This document shows, one piece after another, positions 26,308-34,270 of a DNA stretch of 55,503 nt (positions within the stretch are counted from its first letter, which is position 1; every line of letters begins with the position of its first letter). This stretch comes from Bryobacterales bacterium. GTDB taxonomy: Bacteria; Acidobacteriota; Terriglobia; Bryobacterales; Bryobacteraceae. A program made the translations under genes and the position numbers. The notes under the pieces were generated by a model, which worked only from the letters and a program-made list of their open reading frames with translations, had not been told where the DNA came from and did not search any database. The DNA is taken from NCBI GenBank assembly GCA_003167495.1, contig PMSX01000328.1, positions 1-55,503 on the forward strand. Direction: 5' to 3'.

Positions 26308-27390
26308 ATGCTTCAGCGCATGGTGCCGCAGCGCGTGAAAACGCACGCGGGGTTTCGCATGCCCGCCGAGTGGGAACCGCACGCGGCCACTTGGCTCGCA
26401 TGGCCGCACGAAACCACCGATTGGCCTGGGAAATTCGCTCCCATTCCGTGGGTGTACAGCGAAATCGTGCGGCATCTTTCGCGCGTGGAAAAAGTAAGGA
26501 TTCTGATAGCGGATAAAGATGCCGAACAGAAGGCCCGCTCAATTTTAGAGAAATCCGGCGCGCAGATGGCGGCCGTTGAGTTCTTCCACTTGCCAACAGA
26601 CCGCAGTTGGACCCGCGACTATTGCCCCATTTTCGTGAGCAACTCCAAAGGCGAGCAGACCCTGTTGAACTGGCGTTTCAACGGTTGGGCGAAGTATTCG
26701 AACTTCAAGCGCGACGATTCCGTCAGCCAGAAGCTCGCGCCGAAGTTGAAGCGGCCGCTCATCACGCCGGAGTGGAACGGAGAGCGCATGGTGCTCGAAG
26801 GCGGCAGCGTTGATGTAAACGGCTTAGGCTCGCTTCTGACCACCGAAGAATGCCTATTGAGTGACGTGCAAGCACGCAATCCCCAACTCACTCGCGCGGA
26901 CATAGAATCTGTGTTTCGCCGTTATCTTGGCGCGCATCACACACTCTGGCTGAAGAACGGCATAGCGGGTGATGACACGCACGGCCATGTCGACGATTTA
27001 GCCCGCTTCACCGACGCCCAAACCATCGTCATCGCCAGCGAAGACAACAAAGACGATGCGAATTACGAACCGTTGAAAGAAAATCTAGCATTGTTGCGTG
27101 AGATGTCGCGCCGAATGCGCAATCAGGACGGTCTCGCTTTCCGCGTGGAAAAGCTGCCCATGCCTGAACCCGTAGTCTTTGCCGGCCAAAGGCTGCCCGC
27201 CAGCTATGCCAATTTCTACATAGCCAACGGCTTGGTGCTCATGCCAACGTTTAACGACGCCAAAGATCGCGTGGCGCTGAACAAATTGGCGCAATTATTT
27301 CCAGACCGCAAAGTAACGGGCATCGCCGCTACCGATTTAGTACTGGGCCTCGGCACTCTGCACTGCATGACGCAGCAAGAGCCGGCGTAA
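26308..27390 (+). CDS. aguA: agmatine deiminase
   Basis: A protein of 360 aa (from ATG 26308) that converts agmatine to N-carbamoylputrescine and ammonia. Family motifs are MPAEWEPHAATWLAWPH, RSWTRDYCPIFV, VLEGGSVDVNGLGSLLTTEECLL, DDTHGHVDDLARF and the catalytic Cys in GLGTLHCMTQQEPA. An in-frame TTG at 26263 would overlap aguB by 41 bp; the ATG at 26308 just after the aguB stop is preferred. A plant-type plus bacterial-type AguA/AguB pair is seen in many bacteria. It is followed 3 bp later by the glycosyltransferase gene. Confidence 0.93.
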   Translation: MLQRMVPQRVKTHAGFRMPAEWEPHAATWLAWPHETTDWPGKFAPIPWVYSEIVRHLSRVEKVRILIADKDAEQKARSILEKSGAQMAAVEFFHLPTDRSWTRDYCPIFVSNSKGEQTLLNWRFNGWAKYSNFKRDDSVSQKLAPKLKRPLITPEWNGERMVLEGGSVDVNGLGSLLTTEECLLSDVQARNPQLTRADIESVFRRYLGAHHTLWLKNGIAGDDTHGHVDDLARFTDAQTIVIASEDNKDDANYEPLKENLALLREMSRRMRNQDGLAFRVEKLPMPEPVVFAGQRLPASYANFYIANGLVLMPTFNDAKDRVALNKLAQLFPDRKVTGIAATDLVLGLGTLHCMTQQEPA

Positions 27391-27393
27391 GCC

Positions 27394-28527
27394 ATGTTTT
27401 CGATCACAGTCGCCGCGCTTTCCCTGCTCATCTGGAGCTACTTGGTGTTCGCGCGCGGCGGATTTTGGCGCGTTGGAGCGATGCCATCCTGCAACTTGCG
27501 ATCCGTGCGCCGAGTAGTGGCTGTGGTGCCCGCACGCAATGAAGCCGATGTCATTGGCGAAGCGCTCACCTCGCTTTTCACCCAGTACTTCGTCGCTCCC
27601 TTGCAGATCGTTCTAGTGGACGATGGCAGCAGCGACGGAACGGCTGACGTCGCGCGTAGCGTAGCCGGGCGACTGGGTCGTGAAAAAGATCTTACAATTC
27701 TGACTGGCGCCCCGTTACCCGGGGGCTGGACCGGCAAGCTCTGGGCCGTTTCCCAAGGTGCGCAAGAAGCGTTGAAACAGCGTCCCGACTACCTTCTCTT
27801 TACCGACGCCGACATCCGTCACGATGGCCGCAATGTGGCCGATCTCATCGCAAAAGCCGAGGCCGACCGGCTTGATCTCGCGTCCTATATGGTCCGCCTC
27901 TCCACGAAGAATTTCGCTGAGCAAGCCCTCATCCCGGCGTTTGTATATTTCTTCCTGCAGCTTTATCCACCCGCCTGGACGGCGGCGCCAGATAAGAAAA
28001 CAGCGGGTGCGGCCGGCGGGTGCATTCTGCTGCGGCCGTCAGCCTTGGCGCGAATAGGCGGTCACGCGGCCATTCGCGGCCAGATCATTGACGATTGCGC
28101 CCTTGCCCGCGCTATCAAATCTTCCGGCGGCAGAATCTGGATGGGTGTCACGCCTGTGACGCAAAGCATCCGCCCTTACAGCGGCTTCGCTGAGATCGGC
28201 CGCATGATTTCGCGCTCCGCGTTCAATCAATTGCAGCATTCCGTTTGGCTCTTGGCAGGTACGCTTCTTGGACTTGCCGTGACGTATCTTGTCCCTATTG
28301 CCGCGCTCTTTAGCGGACAAATCATAGCGGCACGTTTAGGCTTAGCCGCGTGGCTGCTTATGAGTCTTAGCTACGCGCCCATGATCCGCTTTTACAGGCT
28401 GCCACCGTTTTGGGCCTTTGCCCTGCCGCTCATCGCAATTTTCTATGCGGCCGCCACCTTTCATTCCGCCCTGCAATATTGGCGCGGCAAAGGCGGCCCG
28501 TGGAAAGGCCGGGTTCAGGACGCTTGA
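27394..28527 (+). CDS. hpnB: hopene-associated glycosyltransferase HpnB-like
   Basis: A 377-aa GT2-family membrane glycosyltransferase. It has an N-terminal membrane segment, then VVAVVPARNEADVIGEAL, VDDGSSDGTADVA and FTDADIRHD. The HpnB-typical region QLYPPAWTAAPDKKTAGAAG and IRGQIIDDCALARAIK follows, then two or three C-terminal membrane helices. HpnB genes usually sit beside squalene-hopene cyclase genes, but no such gene is in this window. The nearest partners are the fabG and agmatine genes in the same tight cluster. A link to membrane-lipid or hopanoid side chains is inferred from family only. Confidence 0.85.
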   Translation: MFSITVAALSLLIWSYLVFARGGFWRVGAMPSCNLRSVRRVVAVVPARNEADVIGEALTSLFTQYFVAPLQIVLVDDGSSDGTADVARSVAGRLGREKDLTILTGAPLPGGWTGKLWAVSQGAQEALKQRPDYLLFTDADIRHDGRNVADLIAKAEADRLDLASYMVRLSTKNFAEQALIPAFVYFFLQLYPPAWTAAPDKKTAGAAGGCILLRPSALARIGGHAAIRGQIIDDCALARAIKSSGGRIWMGVTPVTQSIRPYSGFAEIGRMISRSAFNQLQHSVWLLAGTLLGLAVTYLVPIAALFSGQIIAARLGLAAWLLMSLSYAPMIRFYRLPPFWAFALPLIAIFYAAATFHSALQYWRGKGGPWKGRVQDA

Positions 28528-29477
28528 TTATTCCGTAACAGAACTTTCAAAACGCCTCGTTCAGCAGCTTTCGAAAAAGCAGCTGCTGCTTCATGCAGCG
28601 GAAATTCTGCTGACAGCAAGCTCTCTACGTCCACTTTGCCGGCGCTAAGCAATGCTATCGCCGGATCAAACAGTCCACAGCGCGACCCCACCAAAGTAAT
28701 TTCGTTGACAATGACCGGCGCCATATCGATTGTGACTTCGTTGTGCACAGTCGACTTCATGATCACTATCCCGCGCGGACGCACCATCCGCACCGCCTGC
28801 CGCAAGCCTTCGGCTGAACCGGTAGAATCGACAACGAACGGGAAACGGCCAATAGGATGTTCGCCCGCATCAGAGACCGCAGCTCCCGCACGCTGCGCGA
28901 TCTTGAGCTTGTCCGGGTGATGGCCGTAAACCGTAACGCACGCTCCGTGCGTCAGCAGCGTTTGTGCAATCAGCAACCCGAGTTTGCCGTCGCCCAGCAC
29001 CGCAACCTCCGCGCCGCGCGGCACCGAAACCTGTTCCAAAATTTCACATGCCGCAGCCAATGGCTCGACAAACACCGCTTGTTCATCGGTGACATGAGCG
29101 GGCACTACGCGCAAGTTCGCTTCGGGCAGCGTCAAGAACTCCGCAAACGCGCCCGGATGTTTCACAATGCCGAGCACCGTACGCGCATCGCAATGCCGCC
29201 CCAACCCAGCAGCGCAAAACGCACAATGCCCGCACGCCAGATTGATTTCGCCAACAACCCGTTGGCCGATAAGAGAGGGAGTGTCCGCGTCGGCAACCTG
29301 ACCCACAAACTCATGTCCAGGAACCCCCGAAAAGCCGTAATATCCGCGCTGCAATTCAAGATCGGTGTTGCAGATACCGGCAACGCGCAATCGAATCAAC
29401 GCGTAGCCAGGAGGGCGCTTTGGAACGTCCACCTGCCGCATTACAATCTGCTTGGAATCGATAAAGACGGCAAGCAT
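28515..29477 (-). CDS. zinc-dependent alcohol dehydrogenase (MDR family)
   Basis: A 320-aa medium-chain dehydrogenase. The catalytic zinc site is seen in GICNTDLELQ and GHEFVGQV, the structural-zinc cluster in ACGHCAFCAAGLGRHC, and the Rossmann glycine motif in VAVLGDGKLGLLIAQTL. It oxidises an alcohol or polyol with NAD(P). Substrate is unknown. It is convergent with hpnB, with the two stop regions overlapping by 13 bp. Confidence 0.88.
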   Translation of the reverse strand: MLAVFIDSKQIVMRQVDVPKRPPGYALIRLRVAGICNTDLELQRGYYGFSGVPGHEFVGQVADADTPSLIGQRVVGEINLACGHCAFCAAGLGRHCDARTVLGIVKHPGAFAEFLTLPEANLRVVPAHVTDEQAVFVEPLAAACEILEQVSVPRGAEVAVLGDGKLGLLIAQTLLTHGACVTVYGHHPDKLKIAQRAGAAVSDAGEHPIGRFPFVVDSTGSAEGLRQAVRMVRPRGIVIMKSTVHNEVTIDMAPVIVNEITLVGSRCGLFDPAIALLSAGKVDVESLLSAEFPLHEAAAAFSKAAERGVLKVLLRNNQAS

Positions 29478-29508
29478 ACCGCCTCAACAATTCGCGTGCA
29501 CCAAAGTT

Positions 29509-29847
29509 CTACCAGCGGTTTTTGCTGCCGCCGAAATCGCGCTGACGCCCGCCGCCACCGCCCGAATTGCCGCCGCCGGCGCCGTGCGCACGCTCGCGCT
29601 TCTCTGGCGGACGTGCTTCATTTACCACTAACGCGCGGCCCATCAGAGCGCGGCCGTTGCAGGCCTGCACCGCTTGGTTGCCCAGCGCATCGTCGTTAAT
29701 TTCCACGAAGCCGAAACCTCTGGCTTCTCCGCTGAACCGGTCGCGCAAGATGTTCACGCTATCCACATGAACGCCCGCCTCTTCGAAAAACGCCTGTATG
29801 TCGGCCTCGGTAGCTTTGTAGGGCAGGTTACCTACGAAGAGCTTCAT
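29509..29847 (-). CDS. RNA-binding protein with RRM domain
   Basis: A 112-aa protein with one RRM from residue 1 to about 78: RNP-2 is KLFVGNLP and RNP-1 is ARGFGFVEI. A Gly/Arg-rich tail ends GGGRQRDFGGSKNRW. Such bacterial glycine-rich RRM proteins bind single-stranded RNA, and several are cold-responsive in cyanobacteria. A TTTAGGAG lies about 12 nt before the ATG. A 189-bp gap precedes it, with no recognised element. Confidence 0.92.
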   Translation of the reverse strand: MKLFVGNLPYKATEADIQAFFEEAGVHVDSVNILRDRFSGEARGFGFVEINDDALGNQAVQACNGRALMGRALVVNEARPPEKRERAHGAGGGNSGGGGGRQRDFGGSKNRW

Positions 29848-30036
29848 CTCTCAATACACTCCTAAACTGTACGTTCGGAAAACTGGCAACCGTGGAGGAA
29901 ACAATCTACTTGGCAAGGCTGCCAGGCCACTGAGGTCACTTCCAGGCGGAATAAACGCAGAACTCCAAACATCTATTACTTTTTTATAGTCCCACAAAAT
30001 GAACGAGAATGGGAGGAGAGCTGAGAGCGTCGGAAC

Positions 30037-30576
30037 CTACTTTCGCGAAGCACTCGTCCGGTTGCCGCCGTCCAGCAGTTCTTCAATCCGCTTGGCGATC
30101 GTCTCCTCCCTCATCGATTCTGAATCGCCCAAACGCGGCGTCTCATAGTGAATGTTTCCCTCGCGGTCAATCAGAATCAATTGCGGCACCATGGGCCGTT
30201 CGGTGAAACCCATATACGTCATCATCTGCTCAATCGGCACCCAGCCGACGGGGAACTTAACGTTGTGCTCTTTGGCAAAATTTTCCACTTTCAAATCGGC
30301 ATTCGGATCCACCGCCACGTCCAGCGCCTGAAATCCTTTGCTCCCGTAGCGCTCTTGTATTTTGTTCATGACTTGCGAAGCGGCCTGGCAATGAGGGCAC
30401 GTGGTGAGAATAAATTCCAGCGCGACAACTTTGCCTCGGTACTGGCTGAGCAGCCGGTCGCCCTGACCTGGAAGTTTGAACGCCAATTCGGGCGATTTGC
30501 GGACAATGACTTCGCTCGTCGCGGTCAGCCCGAGCGCCACTGCCAAAAATAAAACAACTGTGATACAAGCTTTCAT
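30037..30576 (-). CDS. exported TlpA/thioredoxin-like redoxin
   Basis: A 179-aa protein with a signal peptide (MKACITVVLFLAVALGLTA) and a thioredoxin-like fold. The CxxC is TTCPHCQAAS (Cys60, Cys63), and the cis-Pro loop is MVPQLILID. It would act as a periplasmic thiol-disulfide oxidoreductase or redoxin. An AAAGGAG is placed about 9 nt before the ATG at 30576. It is 13 bp downstream of the BlaR1-like gene and is likely the third gene of that operon, which suggests it is controlled by the BlaI-type repressor. Confidence 0.85.
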   Translation of the reverse strand: MKACITVVLFLAVALGLTATSEVIVRKSPELAFKLPGQGDRLLSQYRGKVVALEFILTTCPHCQAASQVMNKIQERYGSKGFQALDVAVDPNADLKVENFAKEHNVKFPVGWVPIEQMMTYMGFTERPMVPQLILIDREGNIHYETPRLGDSESMREETIAKRIEELLDGGNRTSASRK

Positions 30577-30589
30577 ATAGGTTTCTCCT

Positions 30590-31645
30590 TTATTGAACCC
30601 CTCGAGGCGCTCCCTGCGCGCAGGTAGTGGGCGTCTTACAACGAAAACCCGTTGCCGGTTCGGACGAACTCTGCCCGTTTGATCCACACTGCTCGCAGTA
30701 ACCCCCGGCAATGGGAACCAGCGTCATAAAAATCGTTAGACCGGCCATCAATAACCACGGAACGTAGCGCAGACTCGCAGGAGCCGGGGCATCGAGAATC
30801 CGTTCCAAGCGGGTTCTTAAATCGGCTCCGGTCATGCTACTCATTCCAGGCGCACGGACCCCTGGCGCCGCGTCAAAAAGCTGAAACTGGCAAACTTTCA
30901 AAATGCCCGCCGCATAAATTTCCGGCTCCATTCCACACGCCATCACCGTTTCATCGCAAGCCCGTTCGCGCTCCACGTTGAGCCGCCGTTCCAGCACCCA
31001 CAAAAGCGGATGAAACCAAAATAGGCACACCAGCGCGTGCACAAACGCGCTTGTCAAATTGTCGAAGCGGCGCGCATGCACGAGTTCATGTAAAAGAACG
31101 GCCTCAAACTCCGCGGGCGTCAATCTATCGGAAAGGCCTTTCGAAATGGTAATGGTGGGATGCCAGATACCTCGCAACGCCGGTTCCACAACATCATCCG
31201 AACACCGCAAGCGGACGGGCCAGTGAATGCGCAGTAAGGCTCGCATTCGCATCAAAGCCTGTTGTTCCCGCTCTGTTGGAAGCGTCAAGACCTGTTTGCT
31301 TTTACCCAGTCGGATAAACCAGATTGAGATCATCGCCGCCGTTCCGCAAGCCCAACCAGCCAAGAGATCCAGGTTCTTGTCCGCCGGAAACAGGCTCAGC
31401 ATCACCGCCAGCGCATATGAGATTTTACTCGTCGCCAAAGTCAGCCAAGACCCAGCGGGCCAAAAAAAAGCGATCTGCCCACCCGTCTTAGCGAGCAGCA
31501 CCGTAGGAATCGCAAACTTGGCCACGCCCATCAGCCACACGGCGTAGCGAGCCGTCGGGCCTCGCCGAAGACCACAAGCAAAAGCGCTCAACAAGACGCA
31601 GAAAAAAGTGGATTCCAGCAGATGTCGGATTAAAAAAGAGATCAC
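30590..31645 (-). CDS. BlaR1/MecR1-type M56 metallopeptidase, lacking a sensor domain
   Basis: A 351-aa membrane protein with about four membrane segments and a cytosolic zinc metalloprotease motif, HELVH at 186-190 (VLLHELVHARRFDN), with ERERACDE downstream. In BlaR1 this peptidase inactivates BlaI when the C-terminal sensor binds a beta-lactam. Here the protein ends after the last membrane helix with a short Cys-containing tail (YCEQCG, then CKTPTTC). The penicillin-binding sensor domain of full-length BlaR1 (about 580 aa) is absent. It starts GTG and overlaps blaI by 4 bp. Confidence 0.85.
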   Translation of the reverse strand: MISFLIRHLLESTFFCVLLSAFACGLRRGPTARYAVWLMGVAKFAIPTVLLAKTGGQIAFFWPAGSWLTLATSKISYALAVMLSLFPADKNLDLLAGWACGTAAMISIWFIRLGKSKQVLTLPTEREQQALMRMRALLRIHWPVRLRCSDDVVEPALRGIWHPTITISKGLSDRLTPAEFEAVLLHELVHARRFDNLTSAFVHALVCLFWFHPLLWVLERRLNVERERACDETVMACGMEPEIYAAGILKVCQFQLFDAAPGVRAPGMSSMTGADLRTRLERILDAPAPASLRYVPWLLMAGLTIFMTLVPIAGGYCEQCGSNGQSSSEPATGFRCKTPTTCAQGAPRGVQ

Positions 31646-32019
31646 GATTTCTTCTCCATGGCAGCCAGTCTCTTCTCTAGTTCCTTCACATCGGCCAGCG
31701 TTAACTTTCCTGTCTCCACTAAATGAGACACAACCGGCGCCGCCGAGCCTCCGAACAAGCTCAAAAGATCGCCTATCAAACGCCGGTGCACTACTTTACG
31801 CGTCAAAATTGCCTGAAACAAATGCGCGTTACCGATTTTTTTTACGCGCCGAACAGCGCCCTTCTCTTCCAGCCGGTAAATCATGGTTTGCACGGTTGTG
31901 TAAGCGGGACGTTCTTTCTCGGGCAGGCTTTCCTGAACCTCGCGGACCGAGCACGGTCCCAACTCCCATAATTTCTCGAGCAATTGAAGCTCGAAGCGGC
32001 TGATACGCGGTTCCGACAC
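31642..32019 (-). CDS. BlaI/MecI-type transcriptional repressor
   Basis: A 125-aa winged-helix repressor. It has the family's opening ISRFELQLLEKLWELGPCS followed by VREVQESLP, then PAYTTVQTMIYRLEEKGAV for DNA recognition and a C-terminal dimerising helix. It represses its own operon until cleaved by the BlaR1-type protease encoded next. A GTG start at 32019 is used. The likely operator lies just upstream at 32040-32059. Confidence 0.92.
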   Translation of the reverse strand: MSEPRISRFELQLLEKLWELGPCSVREVQESLPEKERPAYTTVQTMIYRLEEKGAVRRVKKIGNAHLFQAILTRKVVHRRLIGDLLSLFGGSAAPVVSHLVETGKLTLADVKELEKRLAAMEKKS

Positions 32020-32039
32020 TGCCTACTCCTGTGGTCTAT

Positions 32040-32059
32040 GCTACTACAGCATTAGTAGC
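32040..32059 (-). promoter_or_regulatory. BlaI-type operator
   Basis: GCTACTACAGCATTAGTAGC is a perfect 7-bp inverted repeat (GCTACTA, 6-nt spacer, TAGTAGC). BlaI and MecI operators are built on TACTACA/TGTAGTA half sites, so this matches the class well. It is 21 bp upstream of the blaI-like start codon. Confidence 0.7.
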
Positions 32060-32073
32060 CATGCAAGCTTTTT

Positions 32074-33306
32074 TTAGCGCGGCGTGATTAACCCGCCCAG
32101 CCGGTCCTGTTGCGTCGCGGCATAGCGCGGAAAACGGGTTGCGTAAGCTTCCAGATACTTCAATCCTGAACCCGTGTTGTAAATTACAATGCGCTCGTTG
32201 CTCTTGAGAAAACCCGTTTGCAAAAGATGCCGCACCGCCGCCACGCAAGCGCCACCTTCCGGGGCAGCGAAAATACCTTCCCGCTCGGCCAACAAGACTC
32301 CCGCATCCAGCATTTCTTCGTCGGTGATCGAAAGCGCTGTCCCTCCGCTATCCCGAACCGCCTGCAAGACCAGAAAATCGCCCAGCGCCTTCGGAACCCG
32401 CAAACCGCTCGCCACGGTGTGCGCGTTGTTGAAAAATTGGCTCACCTGCGCCTTTTGCTCGAACGCGCGCGTAATCGGCTCGCAGCCAACCGCTTGCACG
32501 GAAATCATCTTCGGCCGCTTCGGCCCTATCCACCCCAGTTCCTGCAACTCCGCAAACGCCTTCCACATGCCGATCAGCCCAACGCCGCCGCCACATGGAT
32601 AAAGAATCGCATCGGGAACCTGCCAGGCGAACTGCTCGGCAACTTCATAACCCATCGTCTTCTTGCCTTCAATGCGGTAAGGCTCCTTCAACGTGCTTAC
32701 TTCGAACCAGCCTTCCGCGGCCTTGCGTTCGCCCACAATGCGCGCGCAATCGCTGATCAAACCATCCACTAACGTTACGTTCGCGCCGAATGCTTTGCAC
32801 TCGATAAAATTCGCTTGCGGCACGTCGCGCGGCATGAAAATGTGAGATTCAATCCCAGCCGCGGCCGCATAAGCAGCCAAGGCGCCCGCCGCATTCCCGG
32901 CGGACGGAATCGCCAATTTGCGCAGCCCCAACTTCTGCGCCATTGTCACCGCGCAAGAAAGGCCGCGCGCCTTGAACGAATCCGTCGGATTGCGGCCTTC
33001 GTCTTTGATCCACAAATCTGACGCGCCCACATCCCGTCCTAAGGAGGTAGCGCGAATCAGCGGAGTCCAGCCTTCATTCAGAGTCACGGCTTCGCTGGCA
33101 TCGGCGGGCAGCACAGGCGCGTACCGCCACATACCCGGCGCGCTCGATGCCAGTTGCTCCTTGCTCCAAGAAGCCCGCACAGCCGCCAAATCGTAGCGAA
33201 CCAGCAAAGGTGCGCCGCACTCACAAAGGTTCAATACCTGATTCGGAGTGTATGTTTTATTACACCGGCTGCACTCGAGCGCGGAAGGCTGACCCATGCA
33301 AACCAT
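32074..33306 (-). CDS. thrC: threonine synthase
   Basis: A 410-aa PLP enzyme that converts O-phosphohomoserine to threonine. A zinc-ribbon-like N terminus (Cys12, Cys15, Cys28, Cys30) precedes the PLP lysine Lys112 in NPTDSFKARG. The phosphate loop PCGGGVGLIGMW and GNAAGALAAYAA are also seen. Two ATGs (33306 and 33297) are possible starts. It is a housekeeping gene upstream of the blaI operon on the same strand and divergent from the ABC gene. Confidence 0.93.
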   Translation of the reverse strand: MVCMGQPSALECSRCNKTYTPNQVLNLCECGAPLLVRYDLAAVRASWSKEQLASSAPGMWRYAPVLPADASEAVTLNEGWTPLIRATSLGRDVGASDLWIKDEGRNPTDSFKARGLSCAVTMAQKLGLRKLAIPSAGNAAGALAAYAAAAGIESHIFMPRDVPQANFIECKAFGANVTLVDGLISDCARIVGERKAAEGWFEVSTLKEPYRIEGKKTMGYEVAEQFAWQVPDAILYPCGGGVGLIGMWKAFAELQELGWIGPKRPKMISVQAVGCEPITRAFEQKAQVSQFFNNAHTVASGLRVPKALGDFLVLQAVRDSGGTALSITDEEMLDAGVLLAEREGIFAAPEGGACVAAVRHLLQTGFLKSNERIVIYNTGSGLKYLEAYATRFPRYAATQQDRLGGLITPR

Positions 33307-33374
33307 GGTATCTTCTGCACATTTCTGGAACCTTTTCTTAGCGTTCCACGTAATAAAAGAAATCAGGAGTTACT

Positions 33375-34259
33375 GTGGCGCTTCGCATTGCGAACCTATC
33401 GAAAACCTATCCAAACGGCGTGCGTGCCTTGCAAGATCTCAGCCTCAACATCGGCAATAACATGTTCGGCCTTCTAGGGCCCAACGGCGCGGGCAAAAGC
33501 ACTCTCATGCGCACCATCGCCACTCTCCAGGAACCCGATTCCGGCGAGATCTGGCTCGACGATCTCAACGTTCTTAAAAACAAAGACGCCGTCCGCCAAA
33601 TCTTGGGTTACCTCCCGCAGGAGTTCGGCGTCTACCCCAAGATTTCCGCGCTCGATCTTCTGCATCATCTCGCAGTGATGAAGGGCATCCACTCACCCAG
33701 CCAACGCAAAGAAACAGTGGAAGCGCTCCTACAGCAGACGAACCTTTGGGACGTTCGCAAAAAAGCGCTGTCCAGCTATTCAGGGGGCATGAAACAACGT
33801 TTCGGCATCGCGCAAGCCCTGCTGGCAAATCCAAAACTGATCATCGTCGATGAACCCACCGCCGGTCTCGACCCCACCGAGCGTAACCGTTTTCTCAATC
33901 TGCTCAGTTCCATCGGCCAAGACACCGTGGTGATTCTTTCCACTCACATCGTCGACGACGTGAAAGAACTTTGTCCGCGCATGGCTATTATTGGTAACGG
34001 CAAGCTTCTATTGGAAGGTACGCCGAGTGAAAGCTTAGAAGTGCTGCGCGGCCGTATCTGGACCAAAATCGTAACCTCCCAAGCCGAGCTATCCGAAATC
34101 GAGAAAACTTTCGACCTGGTTTCGACTCAGTTAACGGCTGGCCGTCACCAGGTCCGCGTATATTCGGAACAACCGCTCGATCAAGGCTTCACCCCCGCGG
34201 ATATTGGGCTGGAAGACGTCTATTTCACCAGCATCAAGCATCAGCAGAAAGCAGCCTAA
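33375..34259 (+). CDS. ABC transporter ATP-binding protein
   Basis: A 294-aa ATPase. Walker A is GPNGAGKST, the signature SYSGGMKQR, Walker B LIIVDEPTAGLDP, with an H-loop in STHIVDDVKE. A C-terminal extension of about 80 residues follows, as in ABC-2-type exporters. The start is GTG at 33375. Eleven bp separate it from the permease-peptidase gene, so the two form one system. The substrate is unknown. Confidence 0.93.
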   Translation: MALRIANLSKTYPNGVRALQDLSLNIGNNMFGLLGPNGAGKSTLMRTIATLQEPDSGEIWLDDLNVLKNKDAVRQILGYLPQEFGVYPKISALDLLHHLAVMKGIHSPSQRKETVEALLQQTNLWDVRKKALSSYSGGMKQRFGIAQALLANPKLIIVDEPTAGLDPTERNRFLNLLSSIGQDTVVILSTHIVDDVKELCPRMAIIGNGKLLLEGTPSESLEVLRGRIWTKIVTSQAELSEIEKTFDLVSTQLTAGRHQVRVYSEQPLDQGFTPADIGLEDVYFTSIKHQQKAA

Positions 34260-34270
34260 AGAAGTTCACC

